Source of the DNA: Lysobacter gummosus
Lineage (GTDB): Bacteria > Pseudomonadota > Gammaproteobacteria > Xanthomonadales > Xanthomonadaceae
Length of the DNA: 64,000 bases
NCBI RefSeq assembly: GCF_001442805.1
Contig: NZ_CP011131.1
Span: 3,720,001 to 3,784,000 of the forward strand
Reading direction: 5' to 3'
Shown piece by piece: positions 56,311 through 64,000 of the stretch. Within the stretch, counting starts at the first letter, position 1; each line of letters opens with the position of its first letter. Below the pieces are notes generated by a model. The model searched no databases. It was not told the origin of the DNA and was given only the letters and a program-made list of their open reading frames with translations. The translations under genes and the position numbers were made by a program.

Positions 56311-57684
56311 CTAGACCTGCAGAGTCATCCCCGGCCGCGCCAGCTCCACCTTCACGCCGAAGCGTTCGCCGATCTCGCCGGCCAGCGCTTCGCGCGCCTT
56401 GTCTTCGCCGTGCACCAGCGCCAGCGGCGGATGGCCGGCGATCTGGCCGTACCACTCGATCAATCCGTGTTGATCGGTATGCGCCGACAATCCGCCGATG
56501 GTGTGGCGCTGCGCCAGCGCGCGCACGTCGCGTCCGTGGATGCGCACCCACTTCGCGCCTTCCACCAATCGCCGGCCGATCGTGCCTTCGGCCTGATAAC
56601 CGACGAACACCACATGCGTCTGCGGCTTGCTCAGGTTGTGCTTGAAGTGATGCAGGATGCGTCCGGCGTTGGCCATGCCGGACCCGGCGATCACGATCGC
56701 GCCGCGTTCGAGCTCGTTGATCGCCATCGAATCCTGCGCCGATTCGGTCAGTTGCAGATTCGGCAGATGGAAGGGATTGGGTTTCTGTTTCCACACCCGC
56801 ACCGCGTCTTCGTCGAACAGATCGGTATGGCGGTCGTAGACATCGACCACCTTGGCCGCCATCGGGCTGTCGAGAAAAATCTTCCAGCGCCCGACATTCC
56901 ATTCGTCCCAATACTTGGCGAACCAGTACAGCAGCTCCTGGCTGCGGCCGACCGCGAACGCCGGGATCAGCACGTTGCCGCCGTCGCTCCAGGCGCTTTC
57001 GAGAATGCGCCCGAGTTCGAGGATGGTCTCGGCGCGATCCTTGTGCAGGCGGTCGCCGTAGGTGGACTCCATCAGCACCAGGTCGGCGCGATCGATCGGC
57101 GCCGGATCGCGCAGGATCGGCGTGCCCTTGGGCCCCAGGTCGCCGGAGAACACCAGCTTGCGGTCTTCGGCGTACACCTCGACCACCGACGAACCCAGGA
57201 TATGCCCGGCCTCGCGGAACGCGACCTCCACGCCGGGCAGGATTTCGCGGCGCGTGTCGTAGGCCAGCGGCTGCACGCGCTGCATGGTCGCTTCGACATC
57301 TTCGCGGGTGTACAGCGGAATCAGTTCGGGCTCGCCGCGCTGGCGTTTGCGGTTGCCGCGTTCGGCTTCGCTTTCGGCGATGGAGGCCGAATCCAGCAGC
57401 ATGATCCGCATCAGGTCGGCGGTGGCTTCCTGGGCGTGGATGGCGCCGCGGAAACCGCGCTTGAGCAGCAGCGGCACGCGGCCGATGTGATCGATATGGG
57501 CGTGGCTGATCACCAGCGCGTCGAGCGCGGCGGCGTCGAAGGCGAACGGATCGAGATTGCGCCGTTCCGCCTCGGGACTGCCCTGGATCATGCCGCAATC
57601 GAGCAGCACGCGATGGCCGGCGGCCTCGACTTCGTGCAGGGAACCGGTGACCTCGCCGGCGGCGCCGTGGAAATGAACGCGCAT
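56311..57684 (-). CDS. MBL-fold hydrolase with RNA-specificity (beta-CASP) domain
   Basis: 457 residues. The metallo-beta-lactamase motif HAHIDHIGRVP and further ligands (GHILGSSVVEV, SGDLGPKGTPIL) are followed by a beta-CASP domain (about 200-380: IPAFAVGRSQELLYW, IFLDSPMAAKV, GSGMANAGRILHHF) and a C-terminal RNA-metabolising MBL segment (GGLSAHTDQHGLIEW, LVHGEDKAREAL). This is the CPSF/YsdA-like family of predicted ribonucleases or exonucleases acting on RNA. The ATG at 57684 follows AGGAG; the longer open frame over the M13 gene is an antisense shadow. Confidence 0.92.
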   Translation of the reverse strand: MRVHFHGAAGEVTGSLHEVEAAGHRVLLDCGMIQGSPEAERRNLDPFAFDAAALDALVISHAHIDHIGRVPLLLKRGFRGAIHAQEATADLMRIMLLDSASIAESEAERGNRKRQRGEPELIPLYTREDVEATMQRVQPLAYDTRREILPGVEVAFREAGHILGSSVVEVYAEDRKLVFSGDLGPKGTPILRDPAPIDRADLVLMESTYGDRLHKDRAETILELGRILESAWSDGGNVLIPAFAVGRSQELLYWFAKYWDEWNVGRWKIFLDSPMAAKVVDVYDRHTDLFDEDAVRVWKQKPNPFHLPNLQLTESAQDSMAINELERGAIVIAGSGMANAGRILHHFKHNLSKPQTHVVFVGYQAEGTIGRRLVEGAKWVRIHGRDVRALAQRHTIGGLSAHTDQHGLIEWYGQIAGHPPLALVHGEDKAREALAGEIGERFGVKVELARPGMTLQV

Positions 57685-57966
57685 GGGTTGTGCTCCTGAG
57701 TGGACCGGCCGCGGTGGCGGCCGCGATCCAGGCGTCGAACTTAGCATGCGCGCGGCCGGCCCCAGGTTCCGGGCGGCGCCCTCGTTGCGCAACGGCTCAG
57801 CGCACAAATCGCAAGGCCGCCGGTCACCCCACATGACTGACGACACCCTTCCGGACCTGCGAACCGGTCTATCGTCGTGGGATCGCGCTGGGGACCGACG
57901 ACGACGGCCCGCAACGAGAGCCGCTGTTTCGTCATCTACCCCAAGTTCGCCCGGCCGGAGTGCGCC

Positions 57967-60093
57967 ATGACCCGATTCGTCACGACCCGATTCAAATCGT
58001 CCCCCTTGCTGCTGTCGCTCGCCATCGCCGCGGCCTTGAGCGCCTGCGCCAAGCCCGAAACGCCGGCGCCGGCGGCGAGCGCGCAAACCGCCGCGCCGCC
58101 CGCGGCCGCGCCCACGCTGAAGATCGACGAAAGCAAACTGCTGCAGCCGGTGCGCTTCGCCGTCGGCGATCTGGACGCGTCCAAGAACGCCTGCGACGAC
58201 CTTGGCCAGTACGTCAACGACAAGTGGTTCGCCGCCAACGCGATTCCGGGCGATCGTTCGTCCTGGGGTGTGTCGGACGTGTTGGCCGAACGCTCGCTGG
58301 CGGTGCAGCACCAGTTGGCCGAACAGGCCGCCCAGGACGCGAACGCCAGCGGCATCGAGAAGATCGTCGGCGACCTGTGGGCCACCGGCATGGACGAGGC
58401 CAGGATCAACGCCCAGGGCATCGAGCCGCTGAAGAACGATCTGAGCGCGATCGCCGCGCTCGACACGCCGGAGAAGATCGCCGCCTATCTGCGCACGTCC
58501 GCCGCCGAGGGCCGCGGGGTGATCTTCGATTTCGGCGCCGAGGCCGACTTCAAGAATTCCTCGATGAACATGGCCTTCGCCACGCAAAGCGGCCTGGGCC
58601 TGCCGGACAAGGGCTATTACTTCGATCAGGACAAGCGCGACAAGCTGGCCGCGTATCAGCAACACATCGCCAAGGTGCTGGAGTTGTCGGGCACGGCCGC
58701 GGCCGATGCGGCGACGCAGGCCAAGGCGGTGATCGCGTTCGAAACCCGTCTGGCCAAGGCCTCGCTGTCGCGCGAGCAGTTGCAGCGCGATGTCGCCTTG
58801 TACTACCAGCCCATCAGCCCGGCTAAGGCCAACGAGCTGACGCCCAACTTCTCCTGGACCGAGTTTTTCAAATCGCAGGGCGTGGAAGTGCCGGCGCAGT
58901 TCTCGCTGGCGATGCCGGACTTCCACAAGGAAGTCAGCAAGATGCTCGCCGATACGCCGGCCGCGGATTGGCAGGCGTATCTGCGCTATCACACTGTCGA
59001 TGGCGCATCGCCGTACCTGAGCGATCCCTTCGTCGCGGAGCACTTCGAATTCCACAGCAAGGCCATGGTCGGGCAGAAAGAACAAAAAGCCCGGTGGAAA
59101 CGCGTGTTGAACGCCATCAACGGCTCGGCCGGCGAGGCCATGGGCCAGTTGTACGTGAAGGTCGCCTTCCCGCAGCAGTCCAAGGCGCAGATGGACGCGC
59201 TGGTGCAGGGCCTGCGCACCGCGCTGAAGGGGCGCATCGAAAACCTGAGCTGGATGAGCGCCGACACCAAGAAAAAAGCGCTGGAGAAGTGGGCCAGCTT
59301 CACGCCCAAGATCGGTTATCCGGACAAGTGGCGCGACTGGAGCGGCCTGAAGACCGGCCGCGACAGTTACTACGCCAACGCCCTGGCCGCAGAGCAGTTC
59401 AACTACAAGTGGAACCTGGGCAAGATCGGCAAGCCGGTGGACAAGACCGAATGGGGCATGTCGCCGCAGACGGTCAACGCCTACTACAACCCGCTGCAGA
59501 ACGAAGTGGTGTTCCCGGCCGCGATCCTGCAGCCGCCGTTCTTCGATCCCAACGCCGACGAGGCGATGAACTACGGCGGCATCGGCGCGGTGATCGGCCA
59601 CGAGATGATCCACGGCTACGACGATCAGGGCAGCCGCTTCGATCCGTCCGGCAACATGGTCAACTGGTGGACGCCGGAGGACGCGAAAGGCTTTGCTGCG
59701 CGCAGCACGAAGTTGATCGAGCAGTTCAACGGCTACCAGGCCGCGCCCGGCCTGCACGTCAACGGCAAGCTGACCCTGGGCGAGAACATCGCTGACCTGG
59801 GCGGCCTGGCCACCGCCTATGACGCCATGCGCCTGGCGGTCGGCGACAAGCCCGATCCCAAGACCGACGGCCTGACCCGCGATCAACGGTTCTTCTACGG
59901 CTTCGCCACCAGTTGGCGCGATCGCTACACCCCGGATCTGCTCAAGGTGATCGTCAATTCCAACGAACACGCGCCGGCCAATTTCCGCGCGATCGGCGCG
60001 CCGTCGAATCTGCCCGCGTTCGCGGCGGCGTTCTCGTGCAAGGCGGGGCAGCCGATGGTGCGTGCTGCCGATAAGCAGGTGGTTATCTGGTGA
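57967..60093 (+). CDS. M13 family metallopeptidase lipoprotein, copy 1
   Basis: 708 residues. A lipoprotein signal ends LSAC (Cys about 27), then a Pro/Ala-rich linker and a neprilysin-like M13 peptidase. The zinc site HEMIHGYDDQGSRFD and the ENIADLGGL motif (third ligand Glu) are intact, as is the substrate motif NAYYNPLQNE. The C-terminus ends in the usual CKAGQPM...W (Trp). It would cleave peptides at the cell envelope. The next gene (60497-62611) is a close paralog in the same direction. Start chosen at the ATG of the lipoprotein signal. Confidence 0.93.
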   Translation: MTRFVTTRFKSSPLLLSLAIAAALSACAKPETPAPAASAQTAAPPAAAPTLKIDESKLLQPVRFAVGDLDASKNACDDLGQYVNDKWFAANAIPGDRSSWGVSDVLAERSLAVQHQLAEQAAQDANASGIEKIVGDLWATGMDEARINAQGIEPLKNDLSAIAALDTPEKIAAYLRTSAAEGRGVIFDFGAEADFKNSSMNMAFATQSGLGLPDKGYYFDQDKRDKLAAYQQHIAKVLELSGTAAADAATQAKAVIAFETRLAKASLSREQLQRDVALYYQPISPAKANELTPNFSWTEFFKSQGVEVPAQFSLAMPDFHKEVSKMLADTPAADWQAYLRYHTVDGASPYLSDPFVAEHFEFHSKAMVGQKEQKARWKRVLNAINGSAGEAMGQLYVKVAFPQQSKAQMDALVQGLRTALKGRIENLSWMSADTKKKALEKWASFTPKIGYPDKWRDWSGLKTGRDSYYANALAAEQFNYKWNLGKIGKPVDKTEWGMSPQTVNAYYNPLQNEVVFPAAILQPPFFDPNADEAMNYGGIGAVIGHEMIHGYDDQGSRFDPSGNMVNWWTPEDAKGFAARSTKLIEQFNGYQAAPGLHVNGKLTLGENIADLGGLATAYDAMRLAVGDKPDPKTDGLTRDQRFFYGFATSWRDRYTPDLLKVIVNSNEHAPANFRAIGAPSNLPAFAAAFSCKAGQPMVRAADKQVVIW

Positions 60094-60496
60094 GTTGACA
60101 GCTTGCGCCTCATCTGTCCCCTCTCCCGCTTGCGGGGTGAGCGGACGCGGCTTGCGAGCCACTGGCTCGCGCGTCCGGGAACGCTCAAACGCCCAGCGTT
60201 TGAGCCGGGGCGGGTCAGGCGGCGCCGGCCCTCATCCGGCCCTGCGGGCCACCTTCTCCCGCCAAGCGGGAGAAGGCAGCGGCAAGCCCGAACCGCTGCA
60301 TCGCGCTCATCCGATGCACAAACCGGGCAAAACTGAACATTCCCGCGCCACCCCACATGACCTTCGACACCCTTCTCACGCCCGGATCGGGACTATCGTC
60401 CGCCCGGTGTCCCGGCACGAGCCGCGTCAATCCGGCGCGAAATCCGCGACAATCCCCGTTCGTTTCTCGCCAACGCCCTTCCGGCTGGAGCTCTTT
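60094..60496. repeat. Gap between the M13 paralogs with clustered palindromes
   Basis: Contains CCCCTCTCCCGCTTGCGGGG (60118-60137), a perfect 10-bp hairpin GCTCAAACGC/GCGTTTGAGC at 60183-60205 with a 3-base loop, and GCCCTGCGGGCC plus CCTTCTCCCGCCAAGCGGGAGAAGG-like units (60238-60276). These are common dispersed repeats. The upstream part of copy 2's frame runs through them and is not coding. The CCCACATGAC block near 60350 resembles the upstream sequence of copy 1 (CCCCACATGACTG near 57830), so the promoter region was duplicated with the gene. Confidence 0.65.
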
Positions 60497-62611
60497 GTGA
60501 CCTTCAACAAACCGCAAGTCCTGCTGTTGTCCCTCGCCATCGCCGCCGCGGTGGCCGCCTGCGGCAAGCAGGAAACCTCCACCCCGGCCGCCGCCGGCGA
60601 CGCCACCGCCGCCAAGCCGGCCGAAGCCGTCCAGTTCAAGCTCGACGAAAGCAAGCTGCCGCCGGTCAACCGCTTCCTCATGAGCGACCTGGACACCACC
60701 AAGGACGCCTGCACCGACTTCGGCGGCTACGTCAACGGCAAGTGGCTCGCCGCCAACGCCATCCCGGGCGACCGCACCTCGTGGGGCGCGTTCGAAATGC
60801 TCGACGAGCGCTCCGACGGCGTGCAGCGCCAGCTGGCCGAACAGGCCGCGGCCGACACCAAGGGCACGGGCGTTGAGAAGATCGTCGGCGACCTGTGGGC
60901 CACCGGCATGGACGAGGCCAAGATCAACGCCCAGGGCATCGAGCCGCTGAAGGCCGACCTGGGCAAGATCGACGCGATCGACAGCCCGGAAGCCATCGCC
61001 GCCTACCTGCGCGAAGTGTCCAAGACCGGCGACAACCCGCTGTTCGGCTTCGGCGCCGAAGCCGACTTCAAGGATTCGGCCAACAACATCGCCTACGCCT
61101 CGCAGGGCGGCCTGGGCCTGCCGGACGCGCCGTACTACACCGACGCCAAGTTCAAGGACAAGCTGGACGCCTACGAGGCGCACATCGCCAAGGTGCTGGA
61201 ACTGGGCGGCGTCAAAGCCGAAGACGCGGCCAAGCAGGCCCGCGACGTGATCGCGTTCGAAACCCGCCTGGCCAAGGCCTCCAAGACCCGCGAGCAGCTC
61301 TCGCGCGACGTCTCGCTGTACTACAACCCGATCGCGCCGGCCAAGGCCGACGAGCTGACCCCGAACTTCTCCTGGACCAAGTACTTCGAGTCGCAGGGCG
61401 TGGCCGTGCCGAAGATGTTCTCGCTGGCGGTGCCGGGCTTCCATGAGGAAGTCAGCAAGATGATCGGCGAAACGCCGGTCGCCGCGTGGCAGGCCTATCT
61501 GCGCTTCCACACCATCGACGGCGCCTCGCCGTACCTGTCCGACGCGTTCGTGCAGGAGAACTTCAACTTCTACAACAAGACCCTGCGCGGCCAGAAGGAA
61601 CTCAAGGAACGCGGCAAGCGCGTGCTCAACGTGATCGAAGGCCAGGCCGGCGAAGCGATGGGCCAGCTGTACGTCAAGGTCGCCTTCACCCCCGAGTCCA
61701 AGCAGCGCATGCAGGCGCTGGTCGAGAACCTGCGCCAGTCGCTCAAGAACCGCATCGAAAATCTCGCCTGGATGAGCGCGGACACCAAGAAGAAGGCGCT
61801 GGAAAAGTGGGCCAGCTTCACTCCGAAGATCGGCTACCCGGACAAGTGGCGCGACTTCAGCGGCCTGAGCACCGGCCGCGACAGCTACTACGCCAACGTC
61901 AAGGCCGCCAACGAGTTCAACTACAAGTGGAACCTGGGCAAGGTCGGCAAGCCGGTCGACAAGACCGAATGGGGCATGTCGCCGCAGACGGTCAACGCCT
62001 ACTACAACCCGCTGCAGAACGAGATCGTGTTCCCGGCCGCGATCCTGCAGCCGCCGTTCTTCGATCCCAAGGCCGACGACGCCACCAATTACGGCGGCAT
62101 CGGCGCGGTGATCGGTCATGAGATGACCCACGGTTACGACGACCAGGGTTCGCGCTTCGGGCCGACCGGCAACATGGAAGTGTGGTGGGCCCCGGCCGAC
62201 GCGAAGGCGTTCTCGGGCCTGACCGCCAAGCTGATCAAGCAGTTCGACGGCTACGACGCCGGCAACGGCCAGCACGTCAACGGCACCCACACCCTCGGCG
62301 AGAACATCGCCGACCTGGGCGGCCTGGCGACGGCGTACGACGCGATGAAGAAGGCCGCGGGCGACACGCCGGACCCGAAGACCGACGGCCTGACCCGCGA
62401 CCAGCGCTTCTTCCTCAACTGGGGCACCGTGTGGCGCCGCAACTTCACCCCGGAAGAGAAGAAGGTGCGTCTGCAGACCGACGAGCACGCCCTGGCCGAC
62501 TTCCGCGCGATCGGCGCGCCGTCGAACCTGCCGGCGTTCGCCGCGGCGTTCTCGTGCAAGCCCGGCCAGCCGATGGTGCGCGAAGGCGACAAGCAGGTGG
62601 TGATCTGGTGA
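60497..62611 (+). CDS. M13 family metallopeptidase lipoprotein, copy 2
   Basis: 704 residues from the GTG at 60497 (MTFNKPQVLLLSLAIAAAVA, lipobox VAAC, Cys about 22); GGAG stands 7 bases before it. Same plan as copy 1: zinc site HEMTHGYDDQGSRFG, ENIADLGGL and terminal CKPGQPM...VVIW. Long blocks are nearly identical (KWASFTPKIGYPDKWRD, VDKTEWGMSPQTVNAYYNPL). The second-shell residue differs (T for I after HEM). Tandem duplication with divergence; different peptide specificity is plausible but not shown. Confidence 0.93.
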   Translation: MTFNKPQVLLLSLAIAAAVAACGKQETSTPAAAGDATAAKPAEAVQFKLDESKLPPVNRFLMSDLDTTKDACTDFGGYVNGKWLAANAIPGDRTSWGAFEMLDERSDGVQRQLAEQAAADTKGTGVEKIVGDLWATGMDEAKINAQGIEPLKADLGKIDAIDSPEAIAAYLREVSKTGDNPLFGFGAEADFKDSANNIAYASQGGLGLPDAPYYTDAKFKDKLDAYEAHIAKVLELGGVKAEDAAKQARDVIAFETRLAKASKTREQLSRDVSLYYNPIAPAKADELTPNFSWTKYFESQGVAVPKMFSLAVPGFHEEVSKMIGETPVAAWQAYLRFHTIDGASPYLSDAFVQENFNFYNKTLRGQKELKERGKRVLNVIEGQAGEAMGQLYVKVAFTPESKQRMQALVENLRQSLKNRIENLAWMSADTKKKALEKWASFTPKIGYPDKWRDFSGLSTGRDSYYANVKAANEFNYKWNLGKVGKPVDKTEWGMSPQTVNAYYNPLQNEIVFPAAILQPPFFDPKADDATNYGGIGAVIGHEMTHGYDDQGSRFGPTGNMEVWWAPADAKAFSGLTAKLIKQFDGYDAGNGQHVNGTHTLGENIADLGGLATAYDAMKKAAGDTPDPKTDGLTRDQRFFLNWGTVWRRNFTPEEKKVRLQTDEHALADFRAIGAPSNLPAFAAAFSCKPGQPMVREGDKQVVIW

Positions 62612-62660
62612 TTCATACCTCGCGGCACCGCGCCGCGGCTTGATCGCATGGCACGACCAG

Positions 62661-62688
62661 AAAGGCCCGGGAATCCCCGGGCCTTTTT
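62661..62688 (+). terminator. Terminator after the M13 pair
   Basis: AAAGGCCCGGG / CCCGGGCCTTT stem (loop AATC/overlap) with TTTTTG behind it. Also near the end of the convergent metzincin gene. Confidence 0.85.
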
Positions 62689-62872
62689 GTTCGCCGACAA
62701 CTCGTTGAGTTTGGCCGCGGCGCTGGACCTTGTTCGCAAGAGCAGCTTCGTGCGCCGCGTCCACGCGACCCGAACCCGATCCCGGGCCCCATGCGTCCAC
62801 CGTGACCCCGCGCATCGCGTCGATCCGGTTCCGCGCCCGCAATCGGCATCCGCGGTCTGGCCGCACCCGGTT

Positions 62873-63856
62873 CTATAACTCGTCGTGTGCGGTGCAATTA
62901 GGCGCCGGCACGCAGCGGGTCATCGAACGCAGCACCCGATCCGACACATCGCGCTGGGTCAGTCCGCGCCATTGCAAGCTCGCGCCCTGCAAGTCGCGTT
63001 GGCTGGGCCGGATATCGTCGAGGGTGACCGGGCGCCCCAACCGCTGACGCAACTGGGACAGATAAATCCCGCCCACCGGCTGGGGACCCGCCACCGTGGT
63101 CATGATGGACGGATCTGCGTCTGTCGTATTCGGCGCAGGAAGAATCTCGATGAAATACGCATCCGGACCACCATCAGAGGGATGCCCCAGGTCTTCCGAG
63201 GTATGCAGCAAGCCCAGCGTGTGTCCGGCTTCATGGATGACGGTTTGCCGCACGGTCATGTCCAGATATTCGGCCACGGATATGTCGCCGATCACGCCAG
63301 CGGCACGCGCCGCGGCATAGGTTTCCGAGACGGCGCGCCCTATGACGGTCGGATTGACCAAAACGCACATGGGCCTCCTTTCGACATCGGCGTAGCCCAA
63401 TAGATTGCAGTTCTGGTGTTCTACTGGAAACAGACGGAATTCAACCGTCGCCTCCGCGCCGGCGTGATAAGGAACGCCATTGGCTGCTCTGGCCGCATCG
63501 CGATTGCCGAGGTAATTCTCCCCGGCCCACAGCCTGATGGCCGTCAGGTAACTTTGCGCGAAATCGTAATGTATGGTCTGCCCGGCGACTCCCGGCCCTG
63601 GCGGAATAACGATATCGGCATACCGATCCACAGTGACGTAAGACATCGAGTAAGACCCGGTCGCGGGATTTATTCTCCCGGCCAGCCGCCCCCACTTGAG
63701 CGGCGCATGCCGGCCATGCAGGCCTGCGTGGCCTACCACGCGCGCGTACTGCGCATTGTCGATGTGCCCCGGCTGCGCAAAACACAGGCTGGACGCCGAG
63801 AATAAAAGCGCAAGGCTCCATCTCAGCCATGCCACTGGTCTGTTTCCGCTCATCAT
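62873..63856 (-). CDS. Secreted metzincin-type zinc metalloprotease
   Basis: 327 residues from the ATG at 63856 (GGGAG 5 bases upstream). Signal peptide MMSGNRPVAWLRWSLALLFS, cut near CFA-QP. The metzincin zinc motif HExxHxxGxxH is complete in VIHEAGHTLGLLHTSED, and SIMTTVAG downstream gives a Met-turn. The start of the mature part is QPGHIDNAQYARV. Two cysteines in the middle (HQNCNL, PMCV) and two at the end (TRCVPAPNCTAHDEL) could be disulfides. It resembles matrixin-like proteases of M10; close family not certain. It converges on the M13 pair. The window ends shortly upstream. Confidence 0.85.
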   Translation of the reverse strand: MMSGNRPVAWLRWSLALLFSASSLCFAQPGHIDNAQYARVVGHAGLHGRHAPLKWGRLAGRINPATGSYSMSYVTVDRYADIVIPPGPGVAGQTIHYDFAQSYLTAIRLWAGENYLGNRDAARAANGVPYHAGAEATVEFRLFPVEHQNCNLLGYADVERRPMCVLVNPTVIGRAVSETYAAARAAGVIGDISVAEYLDMTVRQTVIHEAGHTLGLLHTSEDLGHPSDGGPDAYFIEILPAPNTTDADPSIMTTVAGPQPVGGIYLSQLRQRLGRPVTLDDIRPSQRDLQGASLQWRGLTQRDVSDRVLRSMTRCVPAPNCTAHDEL

Positions 63857-64000
63857 TGCCGCTCCCATTGGTGAATCTGGTGACGCATGAAAATTCCGCG
63901 CAGCCGGGCGCGATGCCGCCCATCGCGACGCGTTGGCTGCGCAGGTTCGAACTCGAACGCGAACTTGCGCGCATTCGCTATCGTCTGATGATCTGTCGCG
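63857..64000. other. Right edge, no gene seen
   Basis: About 144 bases upstream of the metzincin gene. It should carry its promoter, but no clear -35/-10 pair was seen before the window ends. Confidence 0.3.

Noticed and set aside
56311..60162. Long minus-strand frame that would extend the MBL hydrolase to 1283 residues
   Set aside because: The extra 825 residues are antisense to the M13 gene; the true MBL start at 57684 has a ribosome-binding site and the family N-terminus.
60215..62866. 883-codon minus-strand frame over the second M13 gene
   Set aside because: Antisense shadow of a gene with intact peptidase motifs.

Overview
The window is a GC-rich (roughly two-thirds G+C by eye) chromosomal segment from a gammaproteobacterium of the Xanthomonadaceae, most likely Lysobacter or a close relative. 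The basis is the gene order tig-clpP-clpX-lon-hupB-tRNA-ppiD and leuS-lptE-holA-nadD-rsfS, the many predicted secreted or lipoprotein metallopeptidases (M13 pair, DUF885, DUF2268, metzincin), and families of dispersed palindromic repeats typical of this group. No phage, plasmid or CRISPR array is visible. The assignment comes from reading protein motifs, not from a database search.

Layout. 1-6.1 kb: yhdP (cut by the window edge), rng, maf, a SIMPL-domain protein with a small proline-rich partner, a stand-alone TonB and rlmH. 6.2-16.6 kb: the protein quality-control block (ppiD, two tRNA-Asp, tRNA-Val, hupB, lon, clpX, clpP, tig), all on the minus strand. 16.9-21.1 kb: tRNA-Leu, proline iminopeptidase, a DUF2268 protease, the tRNA cluster Pro-Arg-His-Lys and a Bax inhibitor-1 family membrane protein. 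21.1-27.8 kb: rsfS-nadD-holA-lptE, a glutathione S-transferase, a palindromic repeat pair and leuS. 28-33.7 kb: a patch of small secreted proteins (two C-P-x-G...I-C proteins and a tandem pair of six-cysteine proteins) around an exported amidohydrolase, then a membrane protein, a CnoX-like thioredoxin-TPR protein and a DUF4442 protein. 33.9-44.7 kb: a membrane Ser/Thr kinase with an FGE-like C-terminus, a long inverted repeat, the coupled trio DUF502 / PQQ-type dehydrogenase / queuosine-precursor transporter, a DUF885 protein, and the coupled pair LysM-FecR / CHASE2-GGDEF. 44.8-49.1 kb: a repeat-rich island with a complete IS3-family element, nested inverted repeats, hexanucleotide repeats and an rhlE helicase. 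49.1-64 kb: an ABC ATPase with a permease-M1 peptidase fusion, LtrA, a degenerate dehydroquinase-like protein, an MBL-fold RNA-processing-type hydrolase, two tandem M13 metallopeptidase lipoproteins and a secreted metzincin.

How the genes fit together. Much of the window is housekeeping: proteostasis (Tig, ClpXP, Lon, PpiD, CnoX), RNA maturation (RNase G, RlmH, RsfS, RhlE, tRNAs), NAD synthesis, DNA polymerase III delta and LPS export. The accessory part leans to the cell envelope: peptidases, a c-di-GMP synthase whose CHASE2 sensor is translationally coupled to a LysM/FecR protein, a membrane kinase, and small Cys-rich exported proteins. The best candidates for something undescribed are the tandem six-cysteine proteins (30.85-31.41 kb), the two C-P-x-G...I-C small proteins (28.06-28.83 kb), the apparent dehydroquinase-fold pseudoenzyme (55.75 kb), and the IS3 insertion that sits without a target duplication at the edge of a large nested inverted repeat (44.9-46.5 kb).
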